A DNA stretch of 64,000 nucleotides from Cohnella laeviribosi DSM 21336 (GCF_000378425.1 NZ_KB899811.1:62001-126000), one strand, 5' to 3'; positions 1-8,991 are shown, counted from the first letter of the stretch. A program made the numbers and translations. The notes: a model not told the origin generated them from the letters alone.

Positions 1-2
1 AC

Positions 3-1142
3 CGAATCAAGAAAATCGACTGGCTGATGATGCTGATTCTGATCGCCTTCGGGGTGATCAGCGCCCTTGTCGTTCGAAGCGCCACCTTCAACGACCCGAA
101 ATTCGCCAACTCCGACGTCAAGACGTTGATGTTTTACGGGGTCGGCTTTGTTATTTTGCTGTTGATTACGCTATTCGATTACAGGCTTCTATTGAAGACC
201 TGGTATGTCTGGTATGCACTCGGCATTTTGTCGCTTATTCTCGTCTTTTTCTTCGGCTCAAATCGCAACGGCGCCCAAGGCTGGTTCGATCTTGGGGGAG
301 GGCTGACGTTTCAGCCGGCGGAATTGATGAAGCTGTTTCTGATTATTGCCGTAGCGGCCATCATGGGCAGGCGGCAAGGGGAGCCGCTCCGGTTCCGCAC
401 CGACGTGATGGCCGTTGCCGCCGCTTCGATCGTGCCGTTCGCGCTCGTCATGATTCAGCCGGACCTCGGGAACGCGATCATTTATATTTTTATCGTGCTC
501 GGCATGCTGTGGATCGGCAACGTTCGCTACACATACGTGCTGATCGGTCTTGCTTCGGTCGTTGCGGGTCTCGTGCTTTTCGTCACCTTATTCAACGCGT
601 TTAATACGGAAATCAAGGAATTCCTGTCCGACCATAATAAATCTCACTGGTACCAGCGGATCAATACCTATATCCATCCGGACCAGGCGACGGCGGACGA
701 ACGCCGGCAATCCGAGTACGCCAAGATCGCGATCGGGTCGGGGGGCTTGACCGGCGACGGCTATATGCAGGGCGAGTCGAAAAACCGGAAGTTTATTCCG
801 TACACCTACTCCGACTCCATCTTCGTCGTCATCGGCGAGGAGTTCGGATTTCAGGGCTCGGCGATTTTGCTGTTATTGTATTTCATTTTTATATACCGAA
901 TGATTTTGATTGCCTACCAGTGCTACGATTTGCGGGGATCGTTCGTCATCATCGGCATCGCGTCCATGATGGTCTTTCAGATTTTCCAGAACATCGGGAT
1001 GATGATCGGCATCATGCCGATTACCGGCATTACGCTGCCGTTCATCAGCTACGGGGGCACCTCGCTGCTGCTCAACATGATCTGTATCGGTCTTGTGTTC
1101 AGCATCAAGGCTCACCAGGAGAAGTACACCATGGACCCTTAG
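3..1142 (+). CDS. rodA: RodA/FtsW/SpoVE-family peptidoglycan glycosyltransferase, 5' end outside window
   Basis: SEDS-family polytopic membrane protein that polymerises lipid II glycan strands during wall elongation. The frame is open from base 3 (RIKKIDWLMML), before the first ATG at 27, and RodA proteins usually carry a K-K-I/F-D-W stretch just after the start, so the gene probably begins a few codons before the window. Multiple hydrophobic segments are present, together with FQPAELMKLF, a QPDLGNA motif, and the C-terminal GITLPFISYGGTS signature of the SEDS family. The length (about 379 codons visible) fits RodA. Assignment as rodA rather than ftsW or spoVE rests on the YDYRL/FDYRLLLK-like region and the neighbourhood, so the paralogue is less certain than the family. 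A good terminator follows directly. Confidence 0.85.
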   Translation, partial: RIKKIDWLMMLILIAFGVISALVVRSATFNDPKFANSDVKTLMFYGVGFVILLLITLFDYRLLLKTWYVWYALGILSLILVFFFGSNRNGAQGWFDLGGGLTFQPAELMKLFLIIAVAAIMGRRQGEPLRFRTDVMAVAAASIVPFALVMIQPDLGNAIIYIFIVLGMLWIGNVRYTYVLIGLASVVAGLVLFVTLFNAFNTEIKEFLSDHNKSHWYQRINTYIHPDQATADERRQSEYAKIAIGSGGLTGDGYMQGESKNRKFIPYTYSDSIFVVIGEEFGFQGSAILLLLYFIFIYRMILIAYQCYDLRGSFVIIGIASMMVFQIFQNIGMMIGIMPITGITLPFISYGGTSLLLNMICIGLVFSIKAHQEKYTMDP

Positions 1143-1177
1143 CCGTTTCGGAACCGCAAGCGCGAATCACCCATAAG

Positions 1178-1225
1178 CCTGCCCTCATCGGCAAGACCTA
1201 CCGGCCGAATCGGGCAGGTTTTTTT
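1178..1225 (+). terminator. Rho-independent terminator after rodA
   Basis: Inverted repeat CCTGCCC (1178-1184) and GGGCAGG (1212-1218), followed by seven T. It lies 36 bases after the rodA stop. Confidence 0.85.
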
Positions 1226-1291
1226 AATTCCCGCGTTCCCGGCCGGCCGCTCCGCAGGTCGCTGCATGCCCGGCTGGCATTGCAACGGATG

Positions 1292-1320
1292 GTCTAAACC
1301 GGCCTTGTCCGCCATATCGT
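1292..1320 (+). promoter_or_regulatory. possible sigma-E promoter of spoIVFA
   Basis: CATATCGT at 1313-1320 resembles the sigma-E -10 element (CATACAMT). GTCTAAA at 1292-1298 is a weak match to the -35 at roughly the right distance. spoIVF operons are sigma-E dependent in Bacillus subtilis. The match is weak and the call is mainly contextual. Confidence 0.25.
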
Positions 1321-1352
1321 GTTACAAAGGAAACGGACAAGGGGTGCGAAAG

Positions 1353-2378
1353 ATGCGGGTTCGAAATAGCGTCCGCGAACGGAGACGGTTGCGCATTCAG
1401 CAATTAATAGAAATGCCTCGCGGCCCGACCGTGCCGGAACCGCCGGCCGGGGACGCCTGGGATGACGGGCCGGCGCGGCCGGAGACGGCCGGAAGAGCGG
1501 AGCGTCCGCTTCCGGAGCCGGCGGCGGGCCCTGCTACCCCTGCCCATGCGGGATGGGCCGGCCGCGTTTCGAAAGCCGCCGAAGCCGACCCGGAACTATG
1601 GTGGAAGGAACGGCAGCGGCAATTGGCCGGAGGATCGGACCGGAGCGGCATCGGCCTTGCCGGTTTGAGCCGGTTGCCGGGCGCCGGAGAACCGGGAGGC
1701 GCGGGCAACGGAAGCGGGCCCGGCCGGACGGTACCGGGAAGCGGTGTTCGCGGATTCATGAAAGAATTGGCCGTCCGCACGGTTGCCGCCGGACTTCTTT
1801 TGGCCGCCCTGTGGGGATGGCTCCGGCTGGAGCTTCCCGGCAGCGGGCAGGCGCGGGACTGGGCGATTGCGGCGGTTACGCAGGATATGGACTTTCAGGC
1901 GATCGAAGCGTGGTATGAGCGTACGTTTGACGGCTCGCCGTCGTTTCTGCCGATCTTCCGCCAGCAGGAGGAGACGCGCGCCGTCAGCGCAAACTGGACC
2001 CGGGAGGAAACCGTACTGCCGCTCGAGGGGCGAATCGTGCAGGGATTTGACGCCGGCGAAGCCGGAATCCGGCTTGCGGCCCCGGAGGGCAGTCCCGTTT
2101 TTGCCGTTCATACGGGACGGGTGACCCAGGTGACGACCGGCGACGAAGGGCTGGCGACGATTCTGATTCAGCATGTGAATCGCATCGTGACCGTTTACGG
2201 AAACGTGGCGGACCCCGAAGTGAAGCCGAACGACTGGGTGAAAGCGGGACAAAAGCTCGGCGAGCTCGGCGGTGGACGGAACGGCGACGGCAGCGTGGCG
2301 GGGGAAGGAACGCTGTATTTTGCCGTGGAGCAGAACGGGAAAACGCTGGACCCGGCGGAAGTGGTGCCGTTTGATTAA
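1353..2378 (+). CDS. spoIVFA: stage IV sporulation protein FA (degenerate M23/LytM domain)
   Basis: Membrane partner that holds and inhibits the intramembrane protease SpoIVFB in the outer forespore membrane until the SpoIVB signal arrives. The chosen ATG follows AAGGGGTG with normal spacing. Residues 1-135 are arginine-, proline- and glycine-rich low-complexity sequence; a single membrane segment lies near residues 142-160; the C-terminal ~110 residues form a LytM/M23 fold (GIRLAAPEGSPVFAVHTGRV, then LYFAVEQNGKTLDP). The M23 zinc ligands are missing (LYFAV in place of LHFE/HxH), so it should be catalytically dead, as is usual for this family. At 341 aa it is longer than B. subtilis SpoIVFA (264 aa) because of the N-terminal tail; a start at 1758 would remove that tail. 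Its stop overlaps the start of spoIVFB. Confidence 0.85.
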   Translation: MRVRNSVRERRRLRIQQLIEMPRGPTVPEPPAGDAWDDGPARPETAGRAERPLPEPAAGPATPAHAGWAGRVSKAAEADPELWWKERQRQLAGGSDRSGIGLAGLSRLPGAGEPGGAGNGSGPGRTVPGSGVRGFMKELAVRTVAAGLLLAALWGWLRLELPGSGQARDWAIAAVTQDMDFQAIEAWYERTFDGSPSFLPIFRQQEETRAVSANWTREETVLPLEGRIVQGFDAGEAGIRLAAPEGSPVFAVHTGRVTQVTTGDEGLATILIQHVNRIVTVYGNVADPEVKPNDWVKAGQKLGELGGGRNGDGSVAGEGTLYFAVEQNGKTLDPAEVVPFD

Positions 2379-3246
2379 ATGGCGGGGCGTCTCGTTTAAG
2401 GTTCATCCCTTGTTTGTTCTGCTGATGCTTGCATCCATTGCGACAGGGCATTTCTTGGAGACGGCCGCGCTGTTTGCCATCGTGCTGTTTCACGAACTGG
2501 GGCACCTCGCCATGGCGCTTCGCTACGGATGGAAGGTAAAAGAAGTAAAGCTCCTGCCGTTCGGCGGGGTCATGGAAGCCGAAGGCGCCGGAACGATTCC
2601 GGCGCGGGAGGAAGCGATCGTCGCGATCGCCGGCCCGCTGCAAAACGCCGTTCTGGCCGGCGGCGCCTGGCTGGCGGGACAAGCCGGGCTGATCGACCCG
2701 TCATGGGCGGAAGATTTTATCCGGGCGAATGCGGCGATCGCTTTTTTTAACCTGGTGCCGGTCTTGCCGCTGGATGGCGGAAGGATCGCGCAGGCCTGGA
2801 TCAGCCTGCGTCTGCCGTACCACAAGACGCTGGTCTGGAGCGCGAGAACGAGCCTGGCGCTGAGCGGCGCGGTGGTGCTGCTGTCCGTTTTTCCGCTTTT
2901 TCTGGGCGGCCTGCTGCAGTTGAATTTGCTTTTGGTCGGCCTGTTTTTGTGCGCTTCGAACTGGTCGTACTTGCGCAACGTGCCGTTTGTGTTTCTCCGG
3001 TTTCTGGTTCATCGGGCCCGGCGCTCGGAATCCGAAATCGACGGCGGAACGCTGGCCCAGCCGATCGTCGTCGCCGAGCATCGCCCGCTCTCCTCGGTTA
3101 TTCATCTGCTGATGAAAGAGCGCTATCATCTGGTCTATGTGATGAACAGGGGCAAAATCGTCCGCGTCGTGCCCGAAGGCATCATGATCGACGGGTTTAT
3201 CGGAACGCTCACAAACGGACATGCGGATTCTCGTTTTTTCATGTAA
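2371..3246 (+). CDS. spoIVFB: SpoIVFB site-2 (S2P) intramembrane zinc metalloprotease
   Basis: Mother-cell protease that cleaves pro-sigma-K. The reading frame overlaps the end of spoIVFA; the best start is TTG at 2371, eight bases before the spoIVFA stop ends, which puts the family-typical KVHP motif near residue 11. The zinc site HELGH is at residues 41-45, and NLVPVLPLDGG supplies the third ligand region (NPxxxxDGG-type motif), as in SpoIVFB. There are about six hydrophobic segments and a C-terminal soluble CBS-like tail of ~75 residues. The length of 291 aa matches the family. The overlap with spoIVFA implies translational coupling, which suits an enzyme made together with its inhibitor. 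Confidence 0.9.
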   Translation: MIKWRGVSFKVHPLFVLLMLASIATGHFLETAALFAIVLFHELGHLAMALRYGWKVKEVKLLPFGGVMEAEGAGTIPAREEAIVAIAGPLQNAVLAGGAWLAGQAGLIDPSWAEDFIRANAAIAFFNLVPVLPLDGGRIAQAWISLRLPYHKTLVWSARTSLALSGAVVLLSVFPLFLGGLLQLNLLLVGLFLCASNWSYLRNVPFVFLRFLVHRARRSESEIDGGTLAQPIVVAEHRPLSSVIHLLMKERYHLVYVMNRGKIVRVVPEGIMIDGFIGTLTNGHADSRFFM

Positions 3247-3279
3247 AATGGGAGAAACGGCTTTGGAAGGGAGGCAGGT

Positions 3280-4515
3280 ATGAAGCAGCTGCTTGTCCAT
3301 TGTACGCGTCATGCAACCCAGTCGGCCCTTGTGGAAGACGGAAGGCTAACGGAATTCAGCGTCGAGCGGTCGGAAGGGGCGTCGCTGGTCGGCAACCTTT
3401 ACAAAGGCCGGGTTGTCAACGTTCTGCCCGGCATGCAGGCTGCCTTCGTCGACATCGGCCTGTCCAAAAACGCGTTTTTGTACGTCGACGACGTGCTGCA
3501 TCCCCATCTCGACAAGCAACCGAAGGTGAAGCCGGCCATTACGGAGCTGCTGAAGCCCGGGGACGAACTGATCGTACAAGTGATGAAAGAGCCGCTCGGA
3601 GGAAAGGGCGCTCGCGTGACCACGCATTATTCGCTGCCTGGACGCTCCTTGGTTTATATGCCTTACGCAGATTATGTCGGCGTATCGAAGAAGATCGAGC
3701 AGGATCAGGAGCGAAGCCGTTTGAAGCATATGGCCGAGGAGCTGCGCAGGCCGGGCGAAGGCGTGATTTTGCGGACCAATGCGGAAGGCGAAGGGCTGGA
3801 ATCGCTGGCCAAAGATTTGGGAGAACTGCGGAGCATCTGGCAGGGCATCCTGGCGGCGGCCGAGACGGCGGCCGCGCCGAGCGAGCTGCATCGCGATTTT
3901 GGCCTTGTTCAGCGGATGGTGCGCGATGTGTTCACGCCGGATACCGAAGAGCTGATTATCGACGACGAGAACGCGTACCGCGACGCGCGGGCTTACATGC
4001 TCAAGACGGCGTCCGGGATGGAGGACCGTCTTCGGCTGTACCGGGACCCCGAGCCCCTCTATGAAAAATTCAATATTTACGCTCAGCTCGACAGGGCGTT
4101 TCAACAGCGGATTTGGCTCGAAAGCGGGGGCTACCTCGTCTGGGATCAGACCGAAGCGCTGACGGTTGTCGATGTCAACACGGGCAAATATACGGGGACG
4201 GTCGATCTGGAGGAAACGGTGTTTCGCACGAATCTCGAGGCTGCGGCCGAGATCGCCCGTCTGCTGCGACTTAGAGACGTGGGCGGCATCGTCATTGTCG
4301 ATTTCATCGATATGGAGAGCGAGCAGCATCGCCAGCAGGTCGTTCAGCAGCTGGAGGCGACGATGAAGAGCGACCGGACGAAATGCCAGGTGCTCGGCTG
4401 GACGCGGCTCGGCCTCCTGGAATTGACCCGCAAGAAGGCGCGGGCCAACGTCGAATCCTATTTCTACGAGACGTGTTCCGCCTGCAAAGGCAGGGGAAAG
4501 ATTTATATCCGCTAG
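3280..4515 (+). CDS. rng: ribonuclease E/G family protein (RNase G)
   Basis: Endoribonuclease acting on 5'-monophosphorylated RNA in rRNA maturation and mRNA decay. The N-terminal S1 domain covers about residues 35-120 (NLYKGRVVNVLPGMQAAFVD). The catalytic metal aspartates are D298 in DVNTGKY and D341 in VDFIDME, and the zinc-link cysteines are C399 and C402 in CSACKGRG. The spacings D-43-D and D-58-C are the same as those I recall for the E. coli RNase E catalytic domain. At 411 aa it lacks the RNase E scaffold tail. The start ATG follows GGGAGGCAGGT. B. subtilis lacks this family, so it is a lineage marker. It lies 33 bases after spoIVFB. Confidence 0.92.
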   Translation: MKQLLVHCTRHATQSALVEDGRLTEFSVERSEGASLVGNLYKGRVVNVLPGMQAAFVDIGLSKNAFLYVDDVLHPHLDKQPKVKPAITELLKPGDELIVQVMKEPLGGKGARVTTHYSLPGRSLVYMPYADYVGVSKKIEQDQERSRLKHMAEELRRPGEGVILRTNAEGEGLESLAKDLGELRSIWQGILAAAETAAAPSELHRDFGLVQRMVRDVFTPDTEELIIDDENAYRDARAYMLKTASGMEDRLRLYRDPEPLYEKFNIYAQLDRAFQQRIWLESGGYLVWDQTEALTVVDVNTGKYTGTVDLEETVFRTNLEAAAEIARLLRLRDVGGIVIVDFIDMESEQHRQQVVQQLEATMKSDRTKCQVLGWTRLGLLELTRKKARANVESYFYETCSACKGRGKIYIR

Positions 4516-4642
4516 CCGATTGCCGGGCTTCCGCCGCGCTGACGGACCCGCCGGCGCCGCCTTTTCCGCGCAGAGAGCGGCAGGGCGGCGCGGAGCGGGC
4601 AAGGGAAGGCTAGCGAACCGCCTGCTTTGCTTGCCCGTTTGA

Positions 4643-5074
4643 TCAGGCGTTGCTCGGGTCCGGATAGGTCTCCCGCAAAAACGTGACGGACTGAACGATC
4701 AACTGTTTCAAAACCTCGATATCGATATCGTCGACTTTGTTGATATACACGCACGCTTTTCCCGTCGTATGTTTTCCGAGTTTTTTTAACCCTTCTTCCC
4801 GGTTTGGGTCGCCCGCCGCGAAATACAAGCTGATTTTTCCTTTTCGGGGCGAAAAGCCGACCAGCGGAGCGTCGCCTTCGTGGCCGGATTCGTATTTGTA
4901 ATGGTAAGAGCCGAAACCGATAATGCTGGGCCCCCACATCTTCGCCGGATAACCGGTCGTCTCGGTGAACAGATCCAACAACCGATACGCGTCCTCGCGT
5001 TTTTTCGGGTTTTCGACCTGTTCGATAAATTCGATGACGCTGGCTTCGGTCTCCTTTGTTTTTAGCTCGTACAT
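4643..5074 (-). CDS. DUF1801-domain protein (YdhG/YjhG/CyaY-like fold)
   Basis: Small soluble protein of 143 aa. The DUF1801 pattern is visible: TTGYPAKMWGPSIIGFG, YHYKYESGHEGDAPLVGFSP and a conserved K-I-S-L-Y segment, ending with a helical tail. No enzymatic role is established for the family. The ATG at 5074 was preferred over an upstream GTG at 5080 because AAGGAGG sits six bases from the ATG but would touch the GTG. It is encoded against its neighbours and separates rng from the rplU operon, so it is probably an independently transcribed insertion. Confidence 0.85.
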   Translation of the reverse strand: MYELKTKETEASVIEFIEQVENPKKREDAYRLLDLFTETTGYPAKMWGPSIIGFGSYHYKYESGHEGDAPLVGFSPRKGKISLYFAAGDPNREEGLKKLGKHTTGKACVYINKVDDIDIEVLKQLIVQSVTFLRETYPDPSNA

Positions 5075-5226
5075 GCGCACCCTCCTTTTTTTCGCGATAC
5101 CGCAAGTGTAAGGCTATTCATTTAATGTTATACCATTTCGTTTTTTGCCGGTATACCGTTTCTTGCTTTTTTACGATAAAGCGACGGCCTGGCAAACGGC
5201 AAAACGGCAAGCATGCGGCCGGCGAA

Positions 5227-5257
5227 TTGACGGTTGTAATCCTTTGGCCTATATGAT
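5227..5257 (+). promoter_or_regulatory. likely sigma-A promoter of the rplU operon
   Basis: TTGACG at 5227-5232 and TATGAT at 5252-5257, spacer 19 bases (slightly long). It is positioned about 150 bases before rplU, leaving room for an RNA leader. Confidence 0.5.
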
Positions 5258-5261
5258 AAAA

Positions 5262-5410
5262 TTCTATAGTGCGTGCAAAGTGCTCAAAACAATTGCATGC
5301 TGTAACCGCACTCCAACGGGTAGCGAAAGTCCGGCGTTCCGGCGAAGCTTGTGCCAAGCTGCGCGGCCGGCACCCTTTGAGGCGAGTCTTGGACATGGGG
5401 AGGTGCACAT
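5262..5410 (+). ncRNA. probable ribosomal protein L21 leader (autoregulatory 5' UTR)
   Basis: About 150 bases of structured, non-coding sequence separate the promoter from rplU. The stretch around 5290-5335 (AACCGCACTCCAACGGGTAG followed by CGAAAGTC) resembles the conserved core of the Firmicute L21 leader family as I remember it, and AAGCTTGTGCCAAGCT-type inverted sequences follow. In Bacillus such leaders precede rplU-prp-rpmA. The call rests on position and partial motif memory; a covariance-model search would decide it. With the promoter, this explains the gap between the DUF1801 gene and rplU. Confidence 0.55.
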
Positions 5411-5722
5411 ATGTACGCGATTATCGAAACCGGCGGCAAGCAATACAAAGTACAAGCCGGCGACGTCATCTTCGTGGAGAAGCTGTCCGCTAACGAAGGC
5501 GACACCGTGACGTTTGACCGTGTGCTTGCGGTTTCCGGCGACAACGGGTTTGTAACCGGCACTCCGCTCGTAGCCGGCGCTTCGGTTACGGCGAAAGTCG
5601 AGAAGCACGTCAAAGGCGAGAAGATCATCGTCTTCAAGTATAAACCGAAGAAGAACGTTCGCAGGAAGCAAGGCCATCGCCAACCGTACACGAAAGTAAC
5701 CATCGAGTCCATCAAGGCGTAA
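5411..5722 (+). CDS. rplU: 50S ribosomal protein L21
   Basis: Large-subunit protein, 103 aa, full length. It begins [18 protein letters not shown] and ends with the basic [19 protein letters not shown] segment, both diagnostic of bL21. AGGTGCACAT precedes the ATG. It is the first gene of the conserved rplU-prp-rpmA operon, 13 bases upstream of prp. Confidence 0.98.
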   Translation: MYAIIETGGKQYKVQAGDVIFVEKLSANEGDTVTFDRVLAVSGDNGFVTGTPLVAGASVTAKVEKHVKGEKIIVFKYKPKKNVRRKQGHRQPYTKVTIESIKA

Positions 5723-5735
5723 CCGGCAGGCCGCG

Positions 5736-6080
5736 ATGATTACGGTGAACATTTTTCGCGGGGCAGACGGCCGGATCGTGCGGTTTTCCGTTTCCGGTCA
5801 CGCCCATTACGCAGACCCCGGTCAGGACATCGTCTGCGCGGGCGTTTCTGCCGTTACGGTCGGCGCGGTGAATGCGATCGAGAAGTTGACGGGGCTTGTT
5901 CCCGTTACGGAGGTTGAATCCGGCTGGCTGTCGGCAACCGCTCCTGTGGGGGACGACGAGCGCCGGAACGACCAGGTGCAGCTGCTGCTGGAAGGCATGG
6001 TTGTCGCCCTGCAATCCATAGCGGAAGAATACGGAAAGCACGTGAAGATAAAGGAAACAACCGCGAAAAAAGGAGGTTGA
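5736..6080 (+). CDS. prp: ribosomal-processing cysteine protease Prp
   Basis: Cysteine protease (YsxB family) that removes the N-terminal extension of ribosomal protein L27 in Firmicutes. The catalytic pair is present: H22 in [10 protein letters not shown] and C34 in DIVCAGVSA, the positions reported for the Staphylococcus enzyme. 114 aa is the normal length. It sits between rplU and its substrate gene rpmA, and its stop is five bases before the rpmA start, with the rpmA Shine-Dalgarno inside the end of prp. Confidence 0.95.
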   Translation: MITVNIFRGADGRIVRFSVSGHAHYADPGQDIVCAGVSAVTVGAVNAIEKLTGLVPVTEVESGWLSATAPVGDDERRNDQVQLLLEGMVVALQSIAEEYGKHVKIKETTAKKGG

Positions 6081-6085
6081 GATCC

Positions 6086-6397
6086 ATGTTGAAGCTGAAT
6101 CTTCAGTTGTTCGCATCGAAGAAGGGTGTCGGTTCCACCAAGAACGGCCGCGACAGCCATTCGAAGCGTCTTGGCGTGAAGCGCGCCGACGGCCAAATCG
6201 TGACTGCGGGCAGCATTCTGGTGCGCCAACGCGGCACGAAGATCCACCCGGGCAACAACGTCGGCATCGGCAAGGACGACACGCTGTTCGCGAAAGTCGA
6301 AGGCGTCGTCAAGTTTGAGCGTTGGGGACGCGACCGCAAGAAAGTCAGCGTATACCCTGTCGAGCAAGCGCCAGTCGCCGCAGCTCTCGAAGGCTAA
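6086..6397 (+). CDS. rpmA: 50S ribosomal protein L27, precursor with cleavable N-terminus
   Basis: Large-subunit protein near the peptidyl-transferase centre. It starts [18 protein letters not shown]: the LNLQLF/A motif is the Prp processing site, with cleavage expected after F9 so that mature L27 begins with ASKKG. 103 aa, with typical [16 protein letters not shown] and [12 protein letters not shown] segments. AGGAGG at 6071-6076 selects the ATG at 6086 rather than the upstream in-frame codons. A strong terminator follows. Confidence 0.97.
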   Translation: MLKLNLQLFASKKGVGSTKNGRDSHSKRLGVKRADGQIVTAGSILVRQRGTKIHPGNNVGIGKDDTLFAKVEGVVKFERWGRDRKKVSVYPVEQAPVAAALEG

Positions 6398-6411
6398 TAC
6401 TTTTCAACCAG

Positions 6412-6442
6412 AACCCCGGCCACAGCGTGAGCCGGGGTTTTT
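6412..6442 (+). terminator. Rho-independent terminator after rpmA
   Basis: AACCCCGGC (6412-6420), a short loop, then GCCGGGGTTTTT (6431-6442). It closes the rplU-prp-rpmA unit. Confidence 0.9.
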
Positions 6443-6567
6443 GGTTCAAAGCGGTTCGGAAGGCATGCCGCTGCGCTGTCCGCTCCGAACCGGTGTGAAT
6501 GCAGCATGTGCGACCGGAAGATTCGGGCGCAGCCGTTTGACTTGAATGATCGAAACGGGGAAGTCGC

Positions 6568-7344
6568 ATGATGTCAAAACATCGGATTGCATGGGCGGCA
6601 GTTCTCGCCGCTTCGCTGGCGCTTCCGGGCGCGGCCGTGTTTGTTTGGCGGGACGCCTGGTGGCCCTTGGTAGTTTTTGTACTGTGGAACGCCCTGGCCG
6701 CGGCGCTGTTCATTGCGTTCGATCGCAGGCACATGCAACGTCGCCACGAACGGCTCGTCGACCACGCGCAACGCGCCGCGGTGGACATGCTCAGCCATCA
6801 TCGGCACGACTGGATGAACGAAGTGCAAATTTTATACGGCTACTTGAAGCTTAAGAAATACGAAAAAGCAATGGACGTCGTGGACAGAATAAGAAACCGG
6901 ATGGAACGGGACAGCCGCATATCGCGGATCGGCATTCCGAGCCTGGCCGTATACTTGTTGTCGTTCCGCGCCGCAGGCCATGCGATACACCTTGAAGCGG
7001 AAATCGAAGACAGCTGGAATCCCGACTTGATCGGCCCGCACCAGGACAATCTGACGGGGGCCGTCGCCGCTCTTGTGAACGTCATCCGCGTTCATGCCGC
7101 TGCAGCGCCGGAAGAGCCTTATGTGCTCCGGCTTCGTTTCGGCGCGGAGGGCCGGCGGGTGCGGCTCGGCATGGTTTACGAAGGGGAACTGATAGCGCGG
7201 GACAGCATCGCAACAGAATTGGAGCAGGCTTTGAAAGGCTTTGGGAACCTGACGGAAGAATGGGATGGCGGCAAGGGCGCCGAAGGCCGTCTGCGTTGGA
7301 CGATCGCGTTTCCGCTTTGCGATAAAGCCGAACAGCCTGCATAA
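6568..7344 (+). CDS. spo0B: Spo0B-like phosphorelay phosphotransferase with two membrane segments
   Basis: Relays phosphate from Spo0F to Spo0A at the onset of sporulation. The DHp signature HHRHDWMNEVQ gives the phospho-accepting histidine as H80 (HSRHDWMN, H30, in B. subtilis), followed by the helix YGYLKLKKYEKAM. The C-terminal half is a degenerate kinase-like ATPase fold without clear N or G boxes. Unlike soluble B. subtilis Spo0B (192 aa), this 258-aa protein begins with two hydrophobic segments (about residues 8-28 and 33-51), predicting membrane anchoring. It lies directly before obg, the conserved spo0B-obg order. The start has only a moderate Shine-Dalgarno (GGGGAAG). Confidence 0.88.
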   Translation: MMSKHRIAWAAVLAASLALPGAAVFVWRDAWWPLVVFVLWNALAAALFIAFDRRHMQRRHERLVDHAQRAAVDMLSHHRHDWMNEVQILYGYLKLKKYEKAMDVVDRIRNRMERDSRISRIGIPSLAVYLLSFRAAGHAIHLEAEIEDSWNPDLIGPHQDNLTGAVAALVNVIRVHAAAAPEEPYVLRLRFGAEGRRVRLGMVYEGELIARDSIATELEQALKGFGNLTEEWDGGKGAEGRLRWTIAFPLCDKAEQPA

Positions 7345-7359
7345 CGGAGTGAATGCATC

Positions 7360-8694
7360 ATGTTTGTGGACAAGGCGAGAATTTATGTAAAAGGCGGAGA
7401 CGGCGGAGACGGACTGGTCGCATTCCGCCGCGAATTGTACGTGCCGGAAGGAGGACCCGCGGGCGGAGACGGCGGCAACGGCGGCAACGTCGTCTTCCGC
7501 GTGGACGAAGGCCTCAGAACGCTGATGGACTTTCGCTATCAGAAGCACTTCAAGGCGAAGCCCGGGGAAAAAGGGCGCAACAAATCCCAGCACGGGGCCA
7601 ACGCCGAAGATTTGATCGTGCGGGTGCCCCCCGGAACCGTCGTGTACGACGACGATACGGGAGAATTGATCGCGGACATGACCCGTCACGGGCAGGAAGT
7701 CATCGTGGCCAAGGGCGGCCGCGGGGGCCGCGGCAATATCCGGTTCAAAAGCCCGGCGAATACGGCGCCCGCCATCGCGGAAAACGGCGAGGAAGGCCAG
7801 GAGCGTTGGGTCGTGCTGGAGCTTAAGGTGATGGCGGACGTCGGGCTTGTCGGCTTCCCGAGCGTCGGCAAATCGACGCTGCTGTCGGTCGTATCGGGCG
7901 CTCGCCCGAAGATCGGCGCCTACCATTTTACGACGCTCACCCCGAACTTGGGCGTCGTGGAGCTGGACGACCACCGCAGCTTCGTGATGGCGGATTTGCC
8001 GGGGCTGATCGAAGGCGCCCATGCGGGCGTCGGTCTCGGACACGATTTTCTCCGCCACGTGGAGCGTACCCGGGTGATCATCCATGTCGTGGACATGGCC
8101 GCATTGGAAGGGCGCGATCCGTACGACGATTGGGTCAAAATCAACGAAGAGCTGAGATTGTACAACGCCAAGCTGGCCGAGCGGCCGCAGATTGTCGCCG
8201 CCAACAAAATGGACATTCCCGAGGCGGCGGATCATTTGGCCGTGTTCCGCGAGAAGGTCGAAGCTTCCCGCCCGGGCACGATCATTATGCCGATTTCCTC
8301 GATTACCCGCCAGGGCGTAAACGAGCTGCTGTACAAGGCGGCCGAGCTTCTGGACTCGCTGCCGGCCGAGGCGGAGCAAGCCGGGACCGAAGGCGGCGAG
8401 CGCTCGGAAAACGTCGTCTACCGGATGGAACGCAAACCCGAGCGTCCGTTCAACATTTCCCGCGACAACGAGACGTTCGTGGTGGAGAGCGAAGAGATCG
8501 AGAAGCTGGTTAAACGGACCCAATTCAGCTCGTATGAAGCGGTTATGCGTTTTGCCCGCATCCTGCGCAACATGGGGGTTGACGAGGAACTGCGCAAGCG
8601 CGGCGCCAAGGACGGGGATACGATCCGGGTCGGCGAATTCGAGTTCGAGTTTTTCGAAGGCGGCAAGGACGCTTACCTGTTCGATGACGATTAA
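7360..8694 (+). CDS. obg: Obg family ribosome-associated GTPase
   Basis: Essential GTPase linked to 50S assembly, the general stress response and sporulation onset. The glycine-rich Obg fold occupies residues 1-158 ([22 protein letters not shown]); the G domain has a P-loop GFPSVGKST at 165-173, DLPGLIEGA (G3) and NKMD (G4); a C-terminal OCT domain follows (about 365-430). 444 aa, slightly longer than the B. subtilis protein owing to an acidic linker before the OCT domain. It starts 15 bases after spo0B. Confidence 0.97.
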   Translation: MFVDKARIYVKGGDGGDGLVAFRRELYVPEGGPAGGDGGNGGNVVFRVDEGLRTLMDFRYQKHFKAKPGEKGRNKSQHGANAEDLIVRVPPGTVVYDDDTGELIADMTRHGQEVIVAKGGRGGRGNIRFKSPANTAPAIAENGEEGQERWVVLELKVMADVGLVGFPSVGKSTLLSVVSGARPKIGAYHFTTLTPNLGVVELDDHRSFVMADLPGLIEGAHAGVGLGHDFLRHVERTRVIIHVVDMAALEGRDPYDDWVKINEELRLYNAKLAERPQIVAANKMDIPEAADHLAVFREKVEASRPGTIIMPISSITRQGVNELLYKAAELLDSLPAEAEQAGTEGGERSENVVYRMERKPERPFNISRDNETFVVESEEIEKLVKRTQFSSYEAVMRFARILRNMGVDEELRKRGAKDGDTIRVGEFEFEFFEGGKDAYLFDDD

Positions 8695-8790
8695 CAGCAC
8701 GAGAAGCGCCGTGCGCTTCGCATATGCAAAACGTCTAAGGCGGAATCCTGCTGCAATTGCATAGTTGCGGTACGCATTTTGGGGGTTGCA

Positions 8791-8840
8791 AGGGGTGTCT
8801 TAACAGCGGGACGTTCTGCTGGAAAGACGCCCCTTTTTTT
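8791..8840 (+). terminator. Rho-independent terminator after obg
   Basis: AGGGGTGTCTT (8791-8801) pairs with AAAGACGCCCCT (8823-8834), with one G-T pair, followed by a T run. It separates obg from the pheB promoter. Confidence 0.8.
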
Positions 8841-8919
8841 GTTTCTAGCTTGGGGCAAGGAAAAAAACGCATGGGAATTGTCCGCCCGTCCGGTCCCTCA
8901 CGATTATTTGTCCTGCCTA

Positions 8920-8948
8920 TTGCCGCGAAGCGCCTCTTTCGGTATAAT
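8920..8948 (+). promoter_or_regulatory. sigma-A promoter of the pheB-hom-thrB-pheA genes
   Basis: TTGCCG at 8920-8925, 17-base spacer, perfect TATAAT at 8943-8948. Transcription would start about 35 bases before the pheB ATG. Confidence 0.8.
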
Positions 8949-8991
8949 GTCCACTATACACAGACATTCGTCTTTCCTGGGAGGACGGAAA

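Noticed and set aside
1353..1757. Separate gene for the Pro/Arg-rich N-terminus of SpoIVFA
   Set aside because: It is in frame with the membrane and LytM part and has a good Shine-Dalgarno at its own ATG, so it was kept as part of spoIVFA although a start at 1758 remains possible.
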